A DNA stretch of 64,000 nt, from contig CAYUVA010000004.1 in the NCBI GenBank assembly GCA_964448115.1, positions 62,001-126,000 on the forward strand, read 5' to 3'. Within the stretch, counting starts at the first letter, position 1. Every line of letters begins with the position of its first letter. This document shows, piece by piece, positions 17,536 through 28,824 of this stretch. A program made the translations under genes and the position numbers. The notes under the pieces are model-generated. The model did not search any database and was not told where the DNA came from. It saw only the letters and a program-made list of their open reading frames with translations. Origin of the DNA: CAYUVA01 sp964448115 [NCBI: uncultured bacterium]. GTDB taxonomy: Bacteria; CAYUVA01.

Positions 17536-20500
17536 TTGAAGATGAAAAACAACCTGAGTATATGCCTCGCTTTTCTTTTTTTATTCATCTTTCTTCCCTT
17601 TGCCTCGCTCAATGCAACTCCCACTCCTACACCGACATGGGTGGCACAGGATACCTACGGATACGAGGGCAGGATAGACGATACTTATCGATGGTATAGC
17701 ATAGAGGATGGAACCGCGCTCACCTTGAGCGATGATTCATACACCAGGATTGATCTCCCGTTTGACTTCAGGTTTTACGGCATGGACTACAATCACTGCT
17801 ATGTCAACTCCAATGGACAGATCTGCTTTGGTACGCCGAGCATTGAGCATGTTAACGCGCCCATTCCCAGTGCATCGTTGCCTAATAACTTCGCCGCTGG
17901 ACTGTGGGCGGATCTCGACCCGGCGGATCTTTTCGTGATCGAGGGGGTCTTCTACAAGTCCCTTGGCACAGCCCCCAAGCGGGTTGCGGTCGTAGAATGG
18001 GCTGGAGTGCCTTATGCAACCACCGGCGCCAACGACCTTTATTTTCAGATCATCCTACAGGAAAGCTCTAACCGTCTTTATTATTCGTATGCCAGCATCC
18101 CGGATTATTCCTTTGCTGACGGGCAGTTCGCAGCGGTGGGGATCGAGAATCCAGACGGAGATGACGGCATTCAATACTGCTATAGGGAAAAGGGCAAGCT
18201 GTGGGAAAACCTAACATTGAGATTTACTCCCCCTGATGACCTGCCGCCGGTGATCTCCGAGAGATACCCGGCTGCCGATGCCAACTCGGTTTACAACAAC
18301 AGCATCATCCGGTTGGAAATAGTGGATTCACTTAGCGGCGTGGATTCCAATTCCATTTACATGGAGGTTAACGGCAGCGAGGTTTCTCTAGCGATGGCTT
18401 CCGTGCCCGAAGGATACGATATTAGATACACACCACCGGCTCCGTTCGCAGATCTTCAAACGGTAGTGGTTTATATAGAGGCTTCGGATAATGCAGGCAC
18501 GCCCAATACTCTCTACGAGTATTACACATTTACCACCGGCGCAGATCTGAATGACACAGTGGCGCCTTATCCTTATGATCTATCACCATTTCCAGGTCAG
18601 ATCATAGTCTCCACCGAAACGACAATATCGCTTAAAATAAAGGACGATGAAACCTGCGTGGATAAAGGCTCCCTTTTCATCACCGTGGAGGGGGCTCCGG
18701 TAACGCCAGAGTCTTTCATCTACCCGATCCCTGGCGGATACGAGGTTTACTATGTGCCTGAGACACCATTTGGCTATACGCAGGTGGTGGATATAACGGT
18801 AAGCGCCTCTGACTTGAGCTTCCCCTCGCAAGCGATGCAGCCTTACAGTTATAGCTTTACAATATACAATGTTCCCACAGCTACGCCGACCTTTACTCCC
18901 ACCGATACCCCGACCTTCACCGATACGCCCACCGCAACCGACACGCCGATTTACACTGCCACTCCCACCAGTACGCCAACTGCCACCGAGACCTGGCACT
19001 GGCCGGGTCCCACCGATACACCTACGCCTACCAATACGCCTACGGTTACCCCTACCCAGGCGATATCAGTGCTTATCGTCTCTGATGACGATGCGTATCC
19101 CAACTACGAGGCGGGGGGCTTGACCGGTGCAGGCTACTACCAATCAATATTAGGCTCCAGCTATGCGGTTACCATCTGGTACGAAAAGATAAGCGGCAGA
19201 CCATCGCTATCAACGCTGCAAAGCTACGACCTGGTGATATGGAGCACGGGGGATTACAGCACCTACGCGCCGGACAGCACCGATCGCACTACCATAGAAA
19301 ATTATCTTGCCGGGGGCGGAAGGTTGTTAATAAGCGGTTGCTTTATCGGCATGGATAATGGTAACAACCACTTCTTCAATGATGTCCTGGGCGCTTATTA
19401 TATTTTCAATGAGAGCATGGAGGATGTTCTAGTAGCCGACTATAGCCATCCGCTAGCAGATGGCTTCCATTCGGTTGCCGATACCATCAAGCTTATCGAT
19501 GCCCCCTCAAAGCTGGTATATGATCCGGACTTGATAGGAATAATGCCTGGCTCAAATACCATCTTCATGCGCGGATTGGAGAGTGAAACCCCGATACTTC
19601 CATGCGTGATAGGCAAGGAGACCGTGGACTTCAAGCTGGTATATATTTCGTTGCCTATTTACCTTTTCCCTGACAATGAGCGCCAGGTGCTGGTCGAAAA
19701 TGCAGTGAATTATCTGCTAGCCCCGTTGTCAACGCCGACGCCGACTCCCTTGCCTTCATCAATCGGCTATCTTGTCCCTCTTTGGGACGGCGGCAGGGTG
19801 GTTGAGATCGATAATCGAGGTCAGATCGGCTGGGAGATCCCCTCGCTTGTTCACCCCGTGCAAGCTCAGAGGCTTTATAATAAGAATACGCTGGTAACCC
19901 AGACAAATACTAACCCCTCGGTTCTCGAATTTGACTATAACGGGGAGCTGGTCTGGGCTTATTATGACCTGGTAAATCCGACCGATGCGATGCGCACCGC
20001 CAGCGAGGAGACCTTGATCTGCGATCCCGGACAAGGTAGGGTGCTACAGGTCAATCTTGACAAGGAGACTACCTGGAGCGTGGATGGCTTGAGCCTGCCG
20101 GTCTCAGCGCAGCGGCTTGATAACGGCAATACACTCATCGCCGAGTATAGCGCCGGCAGGGTGATCGAGGTTGCTCCCAACCAAAACATCGTATGGAGCT
20201 ATGATGATTTAAGTGGTCCCACCGATGCGCAGAGGCTCGATAACGGTAACACCTTGATCGCCGATGATGCCGGTGGCAGGGTCATCGAGGTGGATCCCCT
20301 CGGCGAGATAGTGTGGGGCTTTGCGACCATAGAGGCGATCAACAAGATCCAGCGCACCCCCTTGGGAACTACCCTGGTAGCGCATCCGGATATCTCGACA
20401 ATCCTGGAGGGGAGCTTGGAGGGATATATCAACTGGGAGTACTACATAGATGGCTCTCCGCAAGGCTGCCGACTGGTCGGAGATTTCGAGCCTCCCTACA

Positions 20501-22596
20501 CCGAGAATCACCAGCCGGCTATGGATGAGCAAGCTGCCTTGCTCAACTCGTGCATATACCTGGTGGTCAAGGACGATTATGAGGGTGTGGATCCCGACTC
20601 GCTGTGGATGCAGGTCAATGATCTCAATGTAGCAGCTCAGCTCGAAAAGACAGCGGTTAAGGGGGGATATGCCATCAAGTACTGCCCAGGCTCAAATTAT
20701 GCACAGAATCAGCAGGTAAGGGTGCAGGTTCGTGCTTGCGATCTTGACCATACGCCAAAGTACATGCCTGCCGAGTTCTATACATTCACCACCGGGTTCA
20801 CTCCGGATACTGACACGCAGCCACCTTATATCGAGAGCTTCTCTCCAGCCAATGGCAGCGAGAATGTCGATGCAAACAAGACTATAAGCCTGCGCATAAG
20901 CGATACGCATCTTACCGTGGATGCAGGTTCGCTTGATATCAGGATAGAGGGTGTTCCTTACGGTTCGTGGGCACGCGGAATATTCATGCCCCTTGCAAGT
21001 GGGATTGATGTAATATTGGTGCCTTATGAGCCGCTGCCCTTCGGCCAGATGATAAATGTCTCCATAGATGCCTGCGATACAGCCATAATCCCCAACTGCT
21101 TTGCCTCGGTCCAGGAGTATAGCTTCCGGGTAGAATTCGCCGCCACCCCCACATCGACACCGACCGCCACTCAAACCGCTACTCCGACCATAACCCCCAC
21201 TGCCACGCCGAGCGCCACACCCACGATGACCGCTACCGGTATCCCGACCAGCTCTCCGACGCGGAGCCCGACCATGACGCCGACTGTAACTGCTACCCCG
21301 ACCAACACATTTACCCCCGCGATGACCTCCACTCCCACCCTGACCCCTACCAGGACATCGACACTTACCCGAACAGCTACCCCGACGCCTACAGTTACAT
21401 CTACCCCGACCGATACCATGGTTCCAACAAATACTGGTACGCCGACCTCTACGATGACCGCCACGCCGAGCAAGACTCCCACGGTAACGCCGACCTTTAC
21501 ACCGTCGCGCACCCCGACCTCCACTTCCACCGGCACCCCATGCTATTATGATGATGTTTACGAGCAGGGCGGTGGTAACGACACCCATGAGAGCGCCAAG
21601 CCGATCTCCGATACCGGAGGCGTTCAGAAGCACTACTATTGCAGCTCCAGCGATCAGGATTGGGCTTACTTCTACGGCATCACCAACCGGCGATACACCA
21701 TTTGGACATCACGGTTGGGGAGCGAGGCTGATACATCGCTCTACCTGTATAACAACCTGATGCAGCTCATCGATTATAATGATAACTATGCAGGAACCTT
21801 GGCTTCGCGTATCGAGTACGAGACCGGCTCCAGCTACGGGATCCTATATGTTAAATCTATCGATGCACAGGGTGGCTGGGGAAGCGATGCCTATTACGAT
21901 ATGCAGGTGATCTTCCAGGTCTATACCCCGACAGCGGTTCCCACCAGTACCCCGACTCGCACCCCCACGCCGTCGAACACGCCGACGGTAACCAACACCC
22001 CAACGCAGTCTCCCACCGCGACCCCGACCGGCACTTGTACTGGCACTCCTACCTCAACCCCAACCTATTCACCGACTGCTACTGCTACACCAACTAGCAC
22101 CCAGACTAACTTGCCCACCAGCACTCCCACCACCACCTCTACCCCGACGGCATCTCCCACCATGCTGCCCAGCAGCACACCGACAGTAACCATGATACCG
22201 ACCAATACCCCCAGCAGCACTCCATCTCCGACCGCCACGCCATCTGCGAGTCCGACCCGCACACCGACGCCCACTAAGCCTATCTCGGAGCCGGTGGTCT
22301 CCGTGGCTGGTTACATGACCACGGAGCTGTACTCGACTTTAGGCGGATACTTGAGTATCCTTGCGGTTGCCAGCAGCCCGGACAACTTCAAGATCGTAAG
22401 CGTCGAGCTTTATTATGGTCAAGAAGCGACCGGATTGATGCTTCCCATTGCGGACCCGGTGAACAATGTATTTATCTGGGAAGGTATATATGTAGGTCCG
22501 GGCGCGCCGCCGGGCAGGTACCCTGTGGAGATGATGGCTACTGATCAGTATGATAATCAAAGCGCGCTGTGGCCGTACCTGAATGTTGGTGAGTAG
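17536..22596 (+). CDS. 1686-residue secreted multidomain protein with three Thr/Pro-rich linkers
   Basis: A Sec signal peptide (about 1-27) is followed by a series of modules. About 32-233: beta-rich domain with [23 protein letters not shown] in outline, the type seen before secreted peptidases and nidogen-like proteins. 235-448: two Ig-like repeats ([21 protein letters not shown]). 450-508: Thr/Pro linker. 510-730: glutamine-amidotransferase-like fold with [18 protein letters not shown] and [10 protein letters not shown]. 743-981: WD/PQQ-like propeller repeats ([10 protein letters not shown]). 985-1201: two more Ig-like repeats. 1203-1335: linker. 1336-1463: pre-peptidase C-terminal (PPC)-like domain. 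1465-1581: linker. 1583-1686: the YMTTEL...WPYLNVGE domain shared with two other proteins here. No protease triad is seen, so a surface structural or binding role is likely. A GT-C gene follows after 39 bases. Confidence 0.85.
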   Translation: MKMKNNLSICLAFLFLFIFLPFASLNATPTPTPTWVAQDTYGYEGRIDDTYRWYSIEDGTALTLSDDSYTRIDLPFDFRFYGMDYNHCYVNSNGQICFGTPSIEHVNAPIPSASLPNNFAAGLWADLDPADLFVIEGVFYKSLGTAPKRVAVVEWAGVPYATTGANDLYFQIILQESSNRLYYSYASIPDYSFADGQFAAVGIENPDGDDGIQYCYREKGKLWENLTLRFTPPDDLPPVISERYPAADANSVYNNSIIRLEIVDSLSGVDSNSIYMEVNGSEVSLAMASVPEGYDIRYTPPAPFADLQTVVVYIEASDNAGTPNTLYEYYTFTTGADLNDTVAPYPYDLSPFPGQIIVSTETTISLKIKDDETCVDKGSLFITVEGAPVTPESFIYPIPGGYEVYYVPETPFGYTQVVDITVSASDLSFPSQAMQPYSYSFTIYNVPTATPTFTPTDTPTFTDTPTATDTPIYTATPTSTPTATETWHWPGPTDTPTPTNTPTVTPTQAISVLIVSDDDAYPNYEAGGLTGAGYYQSILGSSYAVTIWYEKISGRPSLSTLQSYDLVIWSTGDYSTYAPDSTDRTTIENYLAGGGRLLISGCFIGMDNGNNHFFNDVLGAYYIFNESMEDVLVADYSHPLADGFHSVADTIKLIDAPSKLVYDPDLIGIMPGSNTIFMRGLESETPILPCVIGKETVDFKLVYISLPIYLFPDNERQVLVENAVNYLLAPLSTPTPTPLPSSIGYLVPLWDGGRVVEIDNRGQIGWEIPSLVHPVQAQRLYNKNTLVTQTNTNPSVLEFDYNGELVWAYYDLVNPTDAMRTASEETLICDPGQGRVLQVNLDKETTWSVDGLSLPVSAQRLDNGNTLIAEYSAGRVIEVAPNQNIVWSYDDLSGPTDAQRLDNGNTLIADDAGGRVIEVDPLGEIVWGFATIEAINKIQRTPLGTTLVAHPDISTILEGSLEGYINWEYYIDGSPQGCRLVGDFEPPYTENHQPAMDEQAALLNSCIYLVVKDDYEGVDPDSLWMQVNDLNVAAQLEKTAVKGGYAIKYCPGSNYAQNQQVRVQVRACDLDHTPKYMPAEFYTFTTGFTPDTDTQPPYIESFSPANGSENVDANKTISLRISDTHLTVDAGSLDIRIEGVPYGSWARGIFMPLASGIDVILVPYEPLPFGQMINVSIDACDTAIIPNCFASVQEYSFRVEFAATPTSTPTATQTATPTITPTATPSATPTMTATGIPTSSPTRSPTMTPTVTATPTNTFTPAMTSTPTLTPTRTSTLTRTATPTPTVTSTPTDTMVPTNTGTPTSTMTATPSKTPTVTPTFTPSRTPTSTSTGTPCYYDDVYEQGGGNDTHESAKPISDTGGVQKHYYCSSSDQDWAYFYGITNRRYTIWTSRLGSEADTSLYLYNNLMQLIDYNDNYAGTLASRIEYETGSSYGILYVKSIDAQGGWGSDAYYDMQVIFQVYTPTAVPTSTPTRTPTPSNTPTVTNTPTQSPTATPTGTCTGTPTSTPTYSPTATATPTSTQTNLPTSTPTTTSTPTASPTMLPSSTPTVTMIPTNTPSSTPSPTATPSASPTRTPTPTKPISEPVVSVAGYMTTELYSTLGGYLSILAVASSPDNFKIVSVELYYGQEATGLMLPIADPVNNVFIWEGIYVGPGAPPGRYPVEMMATDQYDNQSALWPYLNVGE

Positions 22597-22635
22597 ATTT
22601 TATGGCGCTCCAAGATGACCTGGTAAGGTTTACTG

Positions 22636-23982
22636 GTGAAGAATGGTAGCACCAAACGGCTCGTCTTGATAGTCCTATTCGGGCTATTGCTTCGCCTTTT
22701 ATATGTTGTCTATCTTGATAGCGGCTTTCCCATAAGCGATAGCCTTGATTACGACAAGCGAGCCATGAGCCTGCTTGATGGTCGTGGCTACGGCGACACC
22801 TTTCGCCCCCCGCTGTGTCCATTTTTTCTGGCAGTTGTCTATTGGCTCTTCGGTCATCAGTATCTTGCAGTCAAGCTCATCCAGTCCTTGTTCAGCGCGG
22901 GCACAATATTGCTGGCTTATGTTTTGGGCAAAATGCTCTTTGATAATCATGCAGCGCTGGCTGGCGCCCTGATAGTAGCCATGTATCCGAGCCTGATCAT
23001 AAACTGCGGGCAACTGCTGAGTGAAACGGTCTATACTGCAATTCTGACCGCCATGGTGCTATTGGTGATAATTGCCTCCAGATCGAAAAGAAGATGGCTG
23101 CTCAGGGCAGCAGCCGGGTTTCTCATGGGATTGGGGACCCTAGGCAAACCGGTTCTTCTGATGTTCGTGCCCTTTTGGTTGGTCTATGAAACAGTGAGCC
23201 ATAAAAGCCTATTCATAGCACTAAGAAACCTGCTTCCTTGCATTTTAGCTGCCCTGTTCGCCATAGCTCCCTGGATCGCCTACAATTTTGCCAGGTATGA
23301 TCGCTTTATATATATTGACACTAATGGGGGCTTCAATTTCTGGGTAGGCAATAACCCGCAATCGACCGGCAAGATGGAGGAATATGCAGTCGCAGCCTAT
23401 TTTGAGTTCAGCGATGATTTCGAGCGCCAGCGGGAGCTTTACAAGCGAGCCTTGAGATTCATCAGGGACAATCCAATCCACTTCTTGAGGCTGTTCATTG
23501 CCAAGGTGCGAATCTTCACCGGCATCGAGGGTCGCCAGTTCAGCCATCTTTATGTTACCAACTACTACGGCAAGATCCCCACATTATCTTTGTTTATCAT
23601 GTTATCAGCCATTGTTATCTCCTTCCCTTTACTAGCCATTTTTTTTCTGATCGGCTTATTTATGCTACCTCGCATGGAGTACGGCTTGGGGCTTATGCTG
23701 ACGCTGTTGGGGTACTATATACTTATTCACGCCTTATCGGTAACTGAGGCTCGCTATCATTTTCCGGTGGTGCCGCTTTTGGCAACGCTAGCGGGGTATG
23801 GAATGATAAAAACAAAGGAGCTTCATATAGCAATGAAAAAATCCTCCAAGGCTAAGCTGTTGGCAATTGTGAGCATATTGGGGATTTTGCTAATCTCTTG
23901 GAGTTTACAGATCATCGCATTTATCCCCCGGGCACAGACAATGCTTGCGCCGCTAGGCAATGTCTCCTTTTTGCCATATTGA
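22636..23982 (+). CDS. GT39/PMT-like membrane glycosyltransferase
   Basis: The 448-residue protein has about nine or ten membrane segments. The first periplasmic loop reads DSGFPISDSLDYDKRAMSLL and is followed by FRPPLCPFFLAVVYW, the acidic and RxP pattern of GT39-like enzymes. The start is GTG at 22636, with TAAGG nine bases upstream. It lies 39 bases behind the Thr/Pro-linker protein and is probably cotranscribed with it, which makes that protein a possible acceptor. Sugar specificity is unknown. Confidence 0.78.
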   Translation: MKNGSTKRLVLIVLFGLLLRLLYVVYLDSGFPISDSLDYDKRAMSLLDGRGYGDTFRPPLCPFFLAVVYWLFGHQYLAVKLIQSLFSAGTILLAYVLGKMLFDNHAALAGALIVAMYPSLIINCGQLLSETVYTAILTAMVLLVIIASRSKRRWLLRAAAGFLMGLGTLGKPVLLMFVPFWLVYETVSHKSLFIALRNLLPCILAALFAIAPWIAYNFARYDRFIYIDTNGGFNFWVGNNPQSTGKMEEYAVAAYFEFSDDFERQRELYKRALRFIRDNPIHFLRLFIAKVRIFTGIEGRQFSHLYVTNYYGKIPTLSLFIMLSAIVISFPLLAIFFLIGLFMLPRMEYGLGLMLTLLGYYILIHALSVTEARYHFPVVPLLATLAGYGMIKTKELHIAMKKSSKAKLLAIVSILGILLISWSLQIIAFIPRAQTMLAPLGNVSFLPY

Positions 23983-24041
23983 TGTCTATTATGTTTTAAT
24001 GCTGGCGCAAAATCCTAAAAGGTATTATATTATATATACAA

Positions 24042-24418
24042 GGCAAGACAGCCGGGTGGTCGCTGTGAGCCTAATACTCGCAGAGGAAAGTCCGAACTCC
24101 ACAGGGCAGGACGCTGGGTAACACCCAGAGGGGGCGACCCCATGGAAAGTGCCACAGAGAACAGACCGCCTAAGCAGCCATCGCAGGCTGCCGGCAAGGG
24201 TGAAACGGTAGGGTAAGAGCCTACCAGCAAGGGAGGCGACTCCCCTGGCTCGGCAAACCCCGTCCGGAGCAAGACCATGTATAGGAGCGATACTAGGGCT
24301 GCCCGCCCGATGCTCCAGGGTAGGTCGCAACGAGGCTGTCGGCAACGGCAGACCCTAGATTAATGACCACCATCCCGCTTTATTGGGATACAGAATTCGG
24401 CTTACAGGCTGTCTTGCC
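24042..24418 (+). ncRNA. rnpB: RNase P RNA, bacterial class A
   Basis: This is the catalytic RNA that matures tRNA 5' ends. The P1 helix is formed by GGCAAGACAGCC (24042-24053) and GGCTGTCTTGCC (24407-24418). Diagnostic internal blocks are GAGGAAAGTCCGAACTCC, GGGTGAAACGGTAGGG, AAACCCCGTCCGGAGCAAG and the 3' CAGAATTCGGCTTACAGG. The total of about 377 bases is normal for type A. It is preceded by an AT-rich stretch (TATTATATTATATATA). Apparent reading frames across it are spurious. Confidence 0.97.
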
Positions 24419-24588
24419 ACTACTTTGCTAATACCACTCGGATTTTGAAAGAGTTGTTTTTATCGATTATATTTGGCAGCAATGGAACCGAATGATTATC
24501 GCAACTTAGATATTCTACAATGGGCTTTGGGGTTTCATCCACCTCCTGCAACTTTAACCATTTACCTAAGCAGCAGATAGGGCGATCC

Positions 24589-27111
24589 CTACTTTATCAC
24601 CAGGTTTGAAAATGCAACCGCTAGATCCCTGGTGTCAGTAGAGACGCCAATGGTAATGCGATTGTGCATCAAGGGGATCTTACTTTGTTGTGCCGTCCCC
24701 TTTTTAGCTCCCTTCACCCCCACTGCCGCGCCGAGGTAGGGGGTGTACTCGATGCCGAAGCCCTCCAGCTCACGCACAAGCTCGGATCGTATAGGGAAGA
24801 ATCCCCTAAGCTCGCAGAATATTTGCACCAGCTTGTCACCAGGCATTTCTTTGATCTTGTCCATGAATTCTCGAGCTTCCAGGGGACTCTTTAGAGGGGT
24901 GGCGCGGTCAATAAAGTTGATGCTCCAGTTATCCATATCCAGAGCAGCCAGAGTCCAATACTTATACCTTAAAGACCATCGAGCATTCCTTTTAGCGAAC
25001 AGTCTTTCAAAGATGCTCTCGGTTATTTTTAATGCCTTGAATTTATCGAAGATTAAAGCGATAGTGCTATCCTTCAATGCCAGGGCGATGATGGTTCCCT
25101 GCGGCAGGCTTCGCAGATAGGCAACCATCCGCTCGCTCTCCCCTGCATTCCAATGGATATTGAAACAATCACGCCTGATAATCTCGCCGCTTTCGGGCTC
25201 GATTGCCACCAGGTTGTAACCCAACCCCTCCGGGGAGTGATTGATTCCATCTATGACAATATGTGCCGAGTTGCCGTTATGATAAGAGGTTGCATCAATC
25301 AGGATCCCTACCGGGGACCGAATTCCAGTGGCGCCTATCATAAAATCTCCAAGCGGAAAGTTGCAAGGCTTGCTCGTGTAGTTATAACGCAATTGAAGGG
25401 CATTGACTCCTTTCTTGAGGAATTTTGGGGGAACGATTGCTGGATAATCATGCCAGCCGCCCTCCAGTAATTCAAAGGTCTTCAGGAAATGTCCATTGAT
25501 GAAGATGGTAACCTTGCGCGGGGGAATATCATCATAAATAAGCGGATGCAGATGGAGGCTAATCAAATGCATCCTATCGCTAAGCTGCGGAAGCCAAAGC
25601 ATGCTCTCCTCGCCGACGCTCCAGCGGTATGGAGTGCCATCGCTCCAGTTCTCGGCGGGACCCCACCCTTTTGCCAGGTACTTCTCGTGCTGGGAGACGC
25701 AACAGCCAAGCACGAACTCCTCTTTGGGTTTAGAATCGACCATTGGTGGAGGAACGGGAGCGCCAAAAAGCAATCTGGAAAAAACAGAAACCGATCGGTA
25801 CCTGGCGCCATACCATAGGTGCCTGAGCATACCAGGGCAATACCCAATCGCCTGGTAATGATTAGCCGGCTCCATAGCGCCGAACGATCCACGCGTAAAC
25901 TCCATAGAAAGCAACATGTTCCAACCAACAAGAAACACAATTATCAGCGCAATAATTGTTCTTACAAAGCCAATCTTCAGGCTGCGCACCCTCTGGAGCA
26001 ATGCAGCCAATCCAAAGGCAAATATCGGGGTGCAGTTGATGAATCGCCTGGCTCCATAAGCCTGACCGCCCCACCAGTCCCACACCGTGCTGTTGAGATA
26101 CCACTGCAGGATGAAAACGCATAGAAGCAAAATAGACAGTATGCGAAGTTCGCCTTGATAGGTGGCTTTGTTTGGAGAAAGTGCCCTTTTTGGAAATATG
26201 AACAGGTAGCCGATAAATGAAATCCCAATGATAGGCGTTATATAAAACAAGCCGTTGTTTGCTGAGAAAAGTACCCTGCAAAGCTGGGGATGAAAAAGGT
26301 CGAGGAACCCCCTGCCCTGTGGAATAGTGAGGATCGAGCTATACATAACTCGCCATACCAACAACTGGGGTAGAAATACCATCAAAGCGCCGATGCCCAA
26401 AGGAATGACTGAAACGAGTAATCTTTTAAGCCATAAATCTTCATGCCTTATTCTATCCATGATAAAAGCAAGTATTATCAAGGCAAATAAAATATTCTGC
26501 CAACGAACCAATGCGCATAATCCCAGGCAAAGCCCAATAATAAGCCATCTTTTTACATCGCTTTTCGGCTTGAAATTCAGGCTCATATATAAAAACAAGA
26601 TTACTGCAAAAAACGATACTCCATGCGACATCGATGGCTCGAAGACAACATAATAGAACAGTGAAGTGCCAAGATAGCTTATAAATGAAGCGCTTTGGGC
26701 AACGCCCTTATCGAAATATCTGCACAAAAGCCTATAGAGCAGCCAAACGCCGAGAATCGAATAAATAAGCGTGCCCAGACAGCTCAGATAAATGGTGGTA
26801 TTGCTCATGCCATCGGCGATGACCGTCAGACACTTACCAGCCCTAGCCAACTCGATGGCATATCCGACAAGAAAAAACGGCAACCACAGCAAAGCCACGC
26901 CGATTGAGAATACATTGTACTTGAAGTTGATTTGCCCCTCCACGACAAGCGACTTCAGGTAGATATAATAGTTGATCCCGTCTAACTCCAGCCTCGGATG
27001 ATCGAAGTGAAAGCAGGCAAATGAGAATACTGCCAGGCAAATCCAGGGCAGGTATTTTCCGCCTCGGTTATTTAAGGAATTCCTGTATTCCCGCGCTTTG
27101 TGGTTTATCAT
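24589..27111 (-). CDS. GT-C-type membrane glycosyltransferase fused to a C-terminal ILEI-like domain
   Basis: The 840-residue protein has a membrane half (about 20-420, roughly ten segments) with the acidic loop HPRLELDGINYYIYLKSLV. A beta-sandwich-like part follows (about 510-590, with IFINGHFLKTFELLEGGWHDY in outline). Then comes a region from about 610 to 800 with NSAHIVIDGINHSP, YNLVAIEPESGEIIRRDCF and SLPQGTIIALALKDS, ending in LGAAVGVKGAKKGTA. That succession is the signature of the ILEI/FAM3 domain, which in animals occurs in FAM3 proteins and in the stem of POMGnT1, where it binds O-mannose-type glycans. The start overlaps the stop of the upstream GT-C gene by one base. The role in glycan recognition is inferred. 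Confidence 0.75.
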   Translation of the reverse strand: MINHKAREYRNSLNNRGGKYLPWICLAVFSFACFHFDHPRLELDGINYYIYLKSLVVEGQINFKYNVFSIGVALLWLPFFLVGYAIELARAGKCLTVIADGMSNTTIYLSCLGTLIYSILGVWLLYRLLCRYFDKGVAQSASFISYLGTSLFYYVVFEPSMSHGVSFFAVILFLYMSLNFKPKSDVKRWLIIGLCLGLCALVRWQNILFALIILAFIMDRIRHEDLWLKRLLVSVIPLGIGALMVFLPQLLVWRVMYSSILTIPQGRGFLDLFHPQLCRVLFSANNGLFYITPIIGISFIGYLFIFPKRALSPNKATYQGELRILSILLLCVFILQWYLNSTVWDWWGGQAYGARRFINCTPIFAFGLAALLQRVRSLKIGFVRTIIALIIVFLVGWNMLLSMEFTRGSFGAMEPANHYQAIGYCPGMLRHLWYGARYRSVSVFSRLLFGAPVPPPMVDSKPKEEFVLGCCVSQHEKYLAKGWGPAENWSDGTPYRWSVGEESMLWLPQLSDRMHLISLHLHPLIYDDIPPRKVTIFINGHFLKTFELLEGGWHDYPAIVPPKFLKKGVNALQLRYNYTSKPCNFPLGDFMIGATGIRSPVGILIDATSYHNGNSAHIVIDGINHSPEGLGYNLVAIEPESGEIIRRDCFNIHWNAGESERMVAYLRSLPQGTIIALALKDSTIALIFDKFKALKITESIFERLFAKRNARWSLRYKYWTLAALDMDNWSINFIDRATPLKSPLEAREFMDKIKEMPGDKLVQIFCELRGFFPIRSELVRELEGFGIEYTPYLGAAVGVKGAKKGTAQQSKIPLMHNRITIGVSTDTRDLAVAFSNLVIK

Positions 27112-28607
27112 TACTTCACCTTGAATTTGAAAACAATAATATCGAAGTCCTTTAATCTGCTGCTTAATCGTTTCCGGTATAACATTTTAGCTTCGTTGCG
27201 CAGCTTATCGAGCAGCACCTCCATCTCATCAGCATTATAGCTTGTATAAGGAACCACCAGGAAAAGATTTTCGTGCTCTTGCAGCAACCCGGTCAGCCTG
27301 GCGAGCAGCTCATCAACATCGTTGCCGGTGATATCGTGAAGCTCAATTCCGGTTGGCTTGTGATACTTCCAGCTCAGATAGCTGTATGATCCCACGCCGG
27401 GGAGCACTTCAGGCACCTTTGCCACAACATCGCCAGTTTGATAGGTCTCAATGATAAGAGCATAGGCATCCTGTACGCGCGGCTTGGTGTATCCTCCAAG
27501 ATTGAACATAAAAAGGACGAAAAGGTTGATTATCACAAATGCAGAGATAGCAATATATCGAGCGTACTTTCCTGAGAAATGGTAGATCAAGGTTGAAATA
27601 AAAAGATAAAAATATGGCAAAAAAATGACCATCGGATGGGATCTATATATTACAAGCCCTGTGCCCATCGCAACCGATACCACTAAATATGGCAGCGCCA
27701 CTGCTGATAATGAGAACACAAGAGCTGAACGATTTTTTAAGCTAGCCTGTTTTATCCCCAACGCAATGCTCCCCGCCAACCAAAGCACTGCTAAAACATA
27801 CAACCACGGGAATCGCCCATAGAAATCACTGTTACCATAGCCGAGAAATTTTAACACCAAAACGACCATTACTTTGGGAATGGAAACCTCAGGTGCGAAT
27901 GCAATCGGCTCTCTGAGTTTGCTTAAATGACCATACAATGCCCCATGCCATGGCAAAATAGAGCATAAAGCCAAGCTATGAAATACCAAAGAAATCCTTA
28001 TAGCCTGCTGCCTTCTTGAATGCCAAAATGAGTATAAAAATAAACTGACTATAAACAAGATGGCAAAGTAATGTGTATAAATCGCAGCTATGGCAAACAA
28101 TAGATATGCCAAATAATGGCAATATCGAGCTGATTTTACTGCCATAAAGTAAAATATCGCCGCTGCCAGGCATAACATGGCACAAATCGAATACATGCGC
28201 GCCTCTTGGGAGTACCAGGTATGAAACGGCGAAATGCAAAGAAAAATCCCGGCGAGCATTCCAATCCATCGATTGGCAATCTTCTTCCCTAGAATATAAA
28301 GCAGAAGCACCGACAGGACTCCGCAAATCGCCGATAGGAGCCTTGCAGCTACATAACCATGGCCGAATAATGAGATCCAGCAATGAAGCAGCAGGTAATA
28401 AAATGGAGGATGAACCTCGACAACTTGGGGGCTAGTGATATATTTTACGATCTCAGGAGCGCTTTTTTTCGCTACCATTATGCTGAAGGCTTCATCGCCC
28501 CAGATGCTCATCCCTCCTAGGTTTAGAAGCCGTAGAAATAGAGCAAGCAAGGCTAACAGGGAAATGGTGGCTATTTCCTTTTTATCAAGACCTTTGAGCA
28601 TAAGCAC
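27111..28607 (-). CDS. GT39 family membrane glycosyltransferase (PMT_2-like)
   Basis: The 498-residue protein has a strong GT39 start: a first membrane helix, then LGGMSIWGDEAFSIMVAKKS, containing the Asp-Glu pair that binds the lipid-phosphate sugar, then VVEVHPPFYYLLLHCW. HTWYSQEARMYS further on is also typical of the PMT_2 group. About ten or eleven membrane segments precede a small C-terminal soluble part. It is upstream of, and overlaps by one base with, the ILEI-fused gene, so the two are translated together and probably act in one pathway. Confidence 0.82.
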   Translation of the reverse strand: MLMLKGLDKKEIATISLLALLALFLRLLNLGGMSIWGDEAFSIMVAKKSAPEIVKYITSPQVVEVHPPFYYLLLHCWISLFGHGYVAARLLSAICGVLSVLLLYILGKKIANRWIGMLAGIFLCISPFHTWYSQEARMYSICAMLCLAAAIFYFMAVKSARYCHYLAYLLFAIAAIYTHYFAILFIVSLFLYSFWHSRRQQAIRISLVFHSLALCSILPWHGALYGHLSKLREPIAFAPEVSIPKVMVVLVLKFLGYGNSDFYGRFPWLYVLAVLWLAGSIALGIKQASLKNRSALVFSLSAVALPYLVVSVAMGTGLVIYRSHPMVIFLPYFYLFISTLIYHFSGKYARYIAISAFVIINLFVLFMFNLGGYTKPRVQDAYALIIETYQTGDVVAKVPEVLPGVGSYSYLSWKYHKPTGIELHDITGNDVDELLARLTGLLQEHENLFLVVPYTSYNADEMEVLLDKLRNEAKMLYRKRLSSRLKDFDIIVFKFKVK

Positions 28608-28824
28608 TCTTTCATATCACTTTATGCCGATTCATCAGAACCCAATTTTCTTATGCTGATTCTTAGGCTATGGCGATATTATCAATTAACGGCTCGCTTT
28701 TACAGACTAACGCTCCTGTCCATTGGGAGTAAGACTCGGTTTTTTGCTTGTACTTCTTGCTTTTTTGCCTAGCTTAATGTCGGTTGTTATAATCGCTAGC
28801 AGTCGATAGTGAAGTATATATAAT

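Noticed and set aside
21171-21536. Minus-strand open frame rich in Val-Gly-Val, and similar ones at 22065-22274 and 36061-36324
   Set aside because: They are the antisense of Thr/Pro linker codons; the low-complexity repeat keeps the opposite strand free of stops.
20692-21633. Minus-strand frame of 313 codons
   Set aside because: Gly/Arg-rich low-complexity antisense of the large secreted protein; no ribosome-binding site or recognisable motif.
24025-24345. Open frames on the minus strand
   Set aside because: They lie inside the RNase P RNA gene and have no ribosome-binding site.
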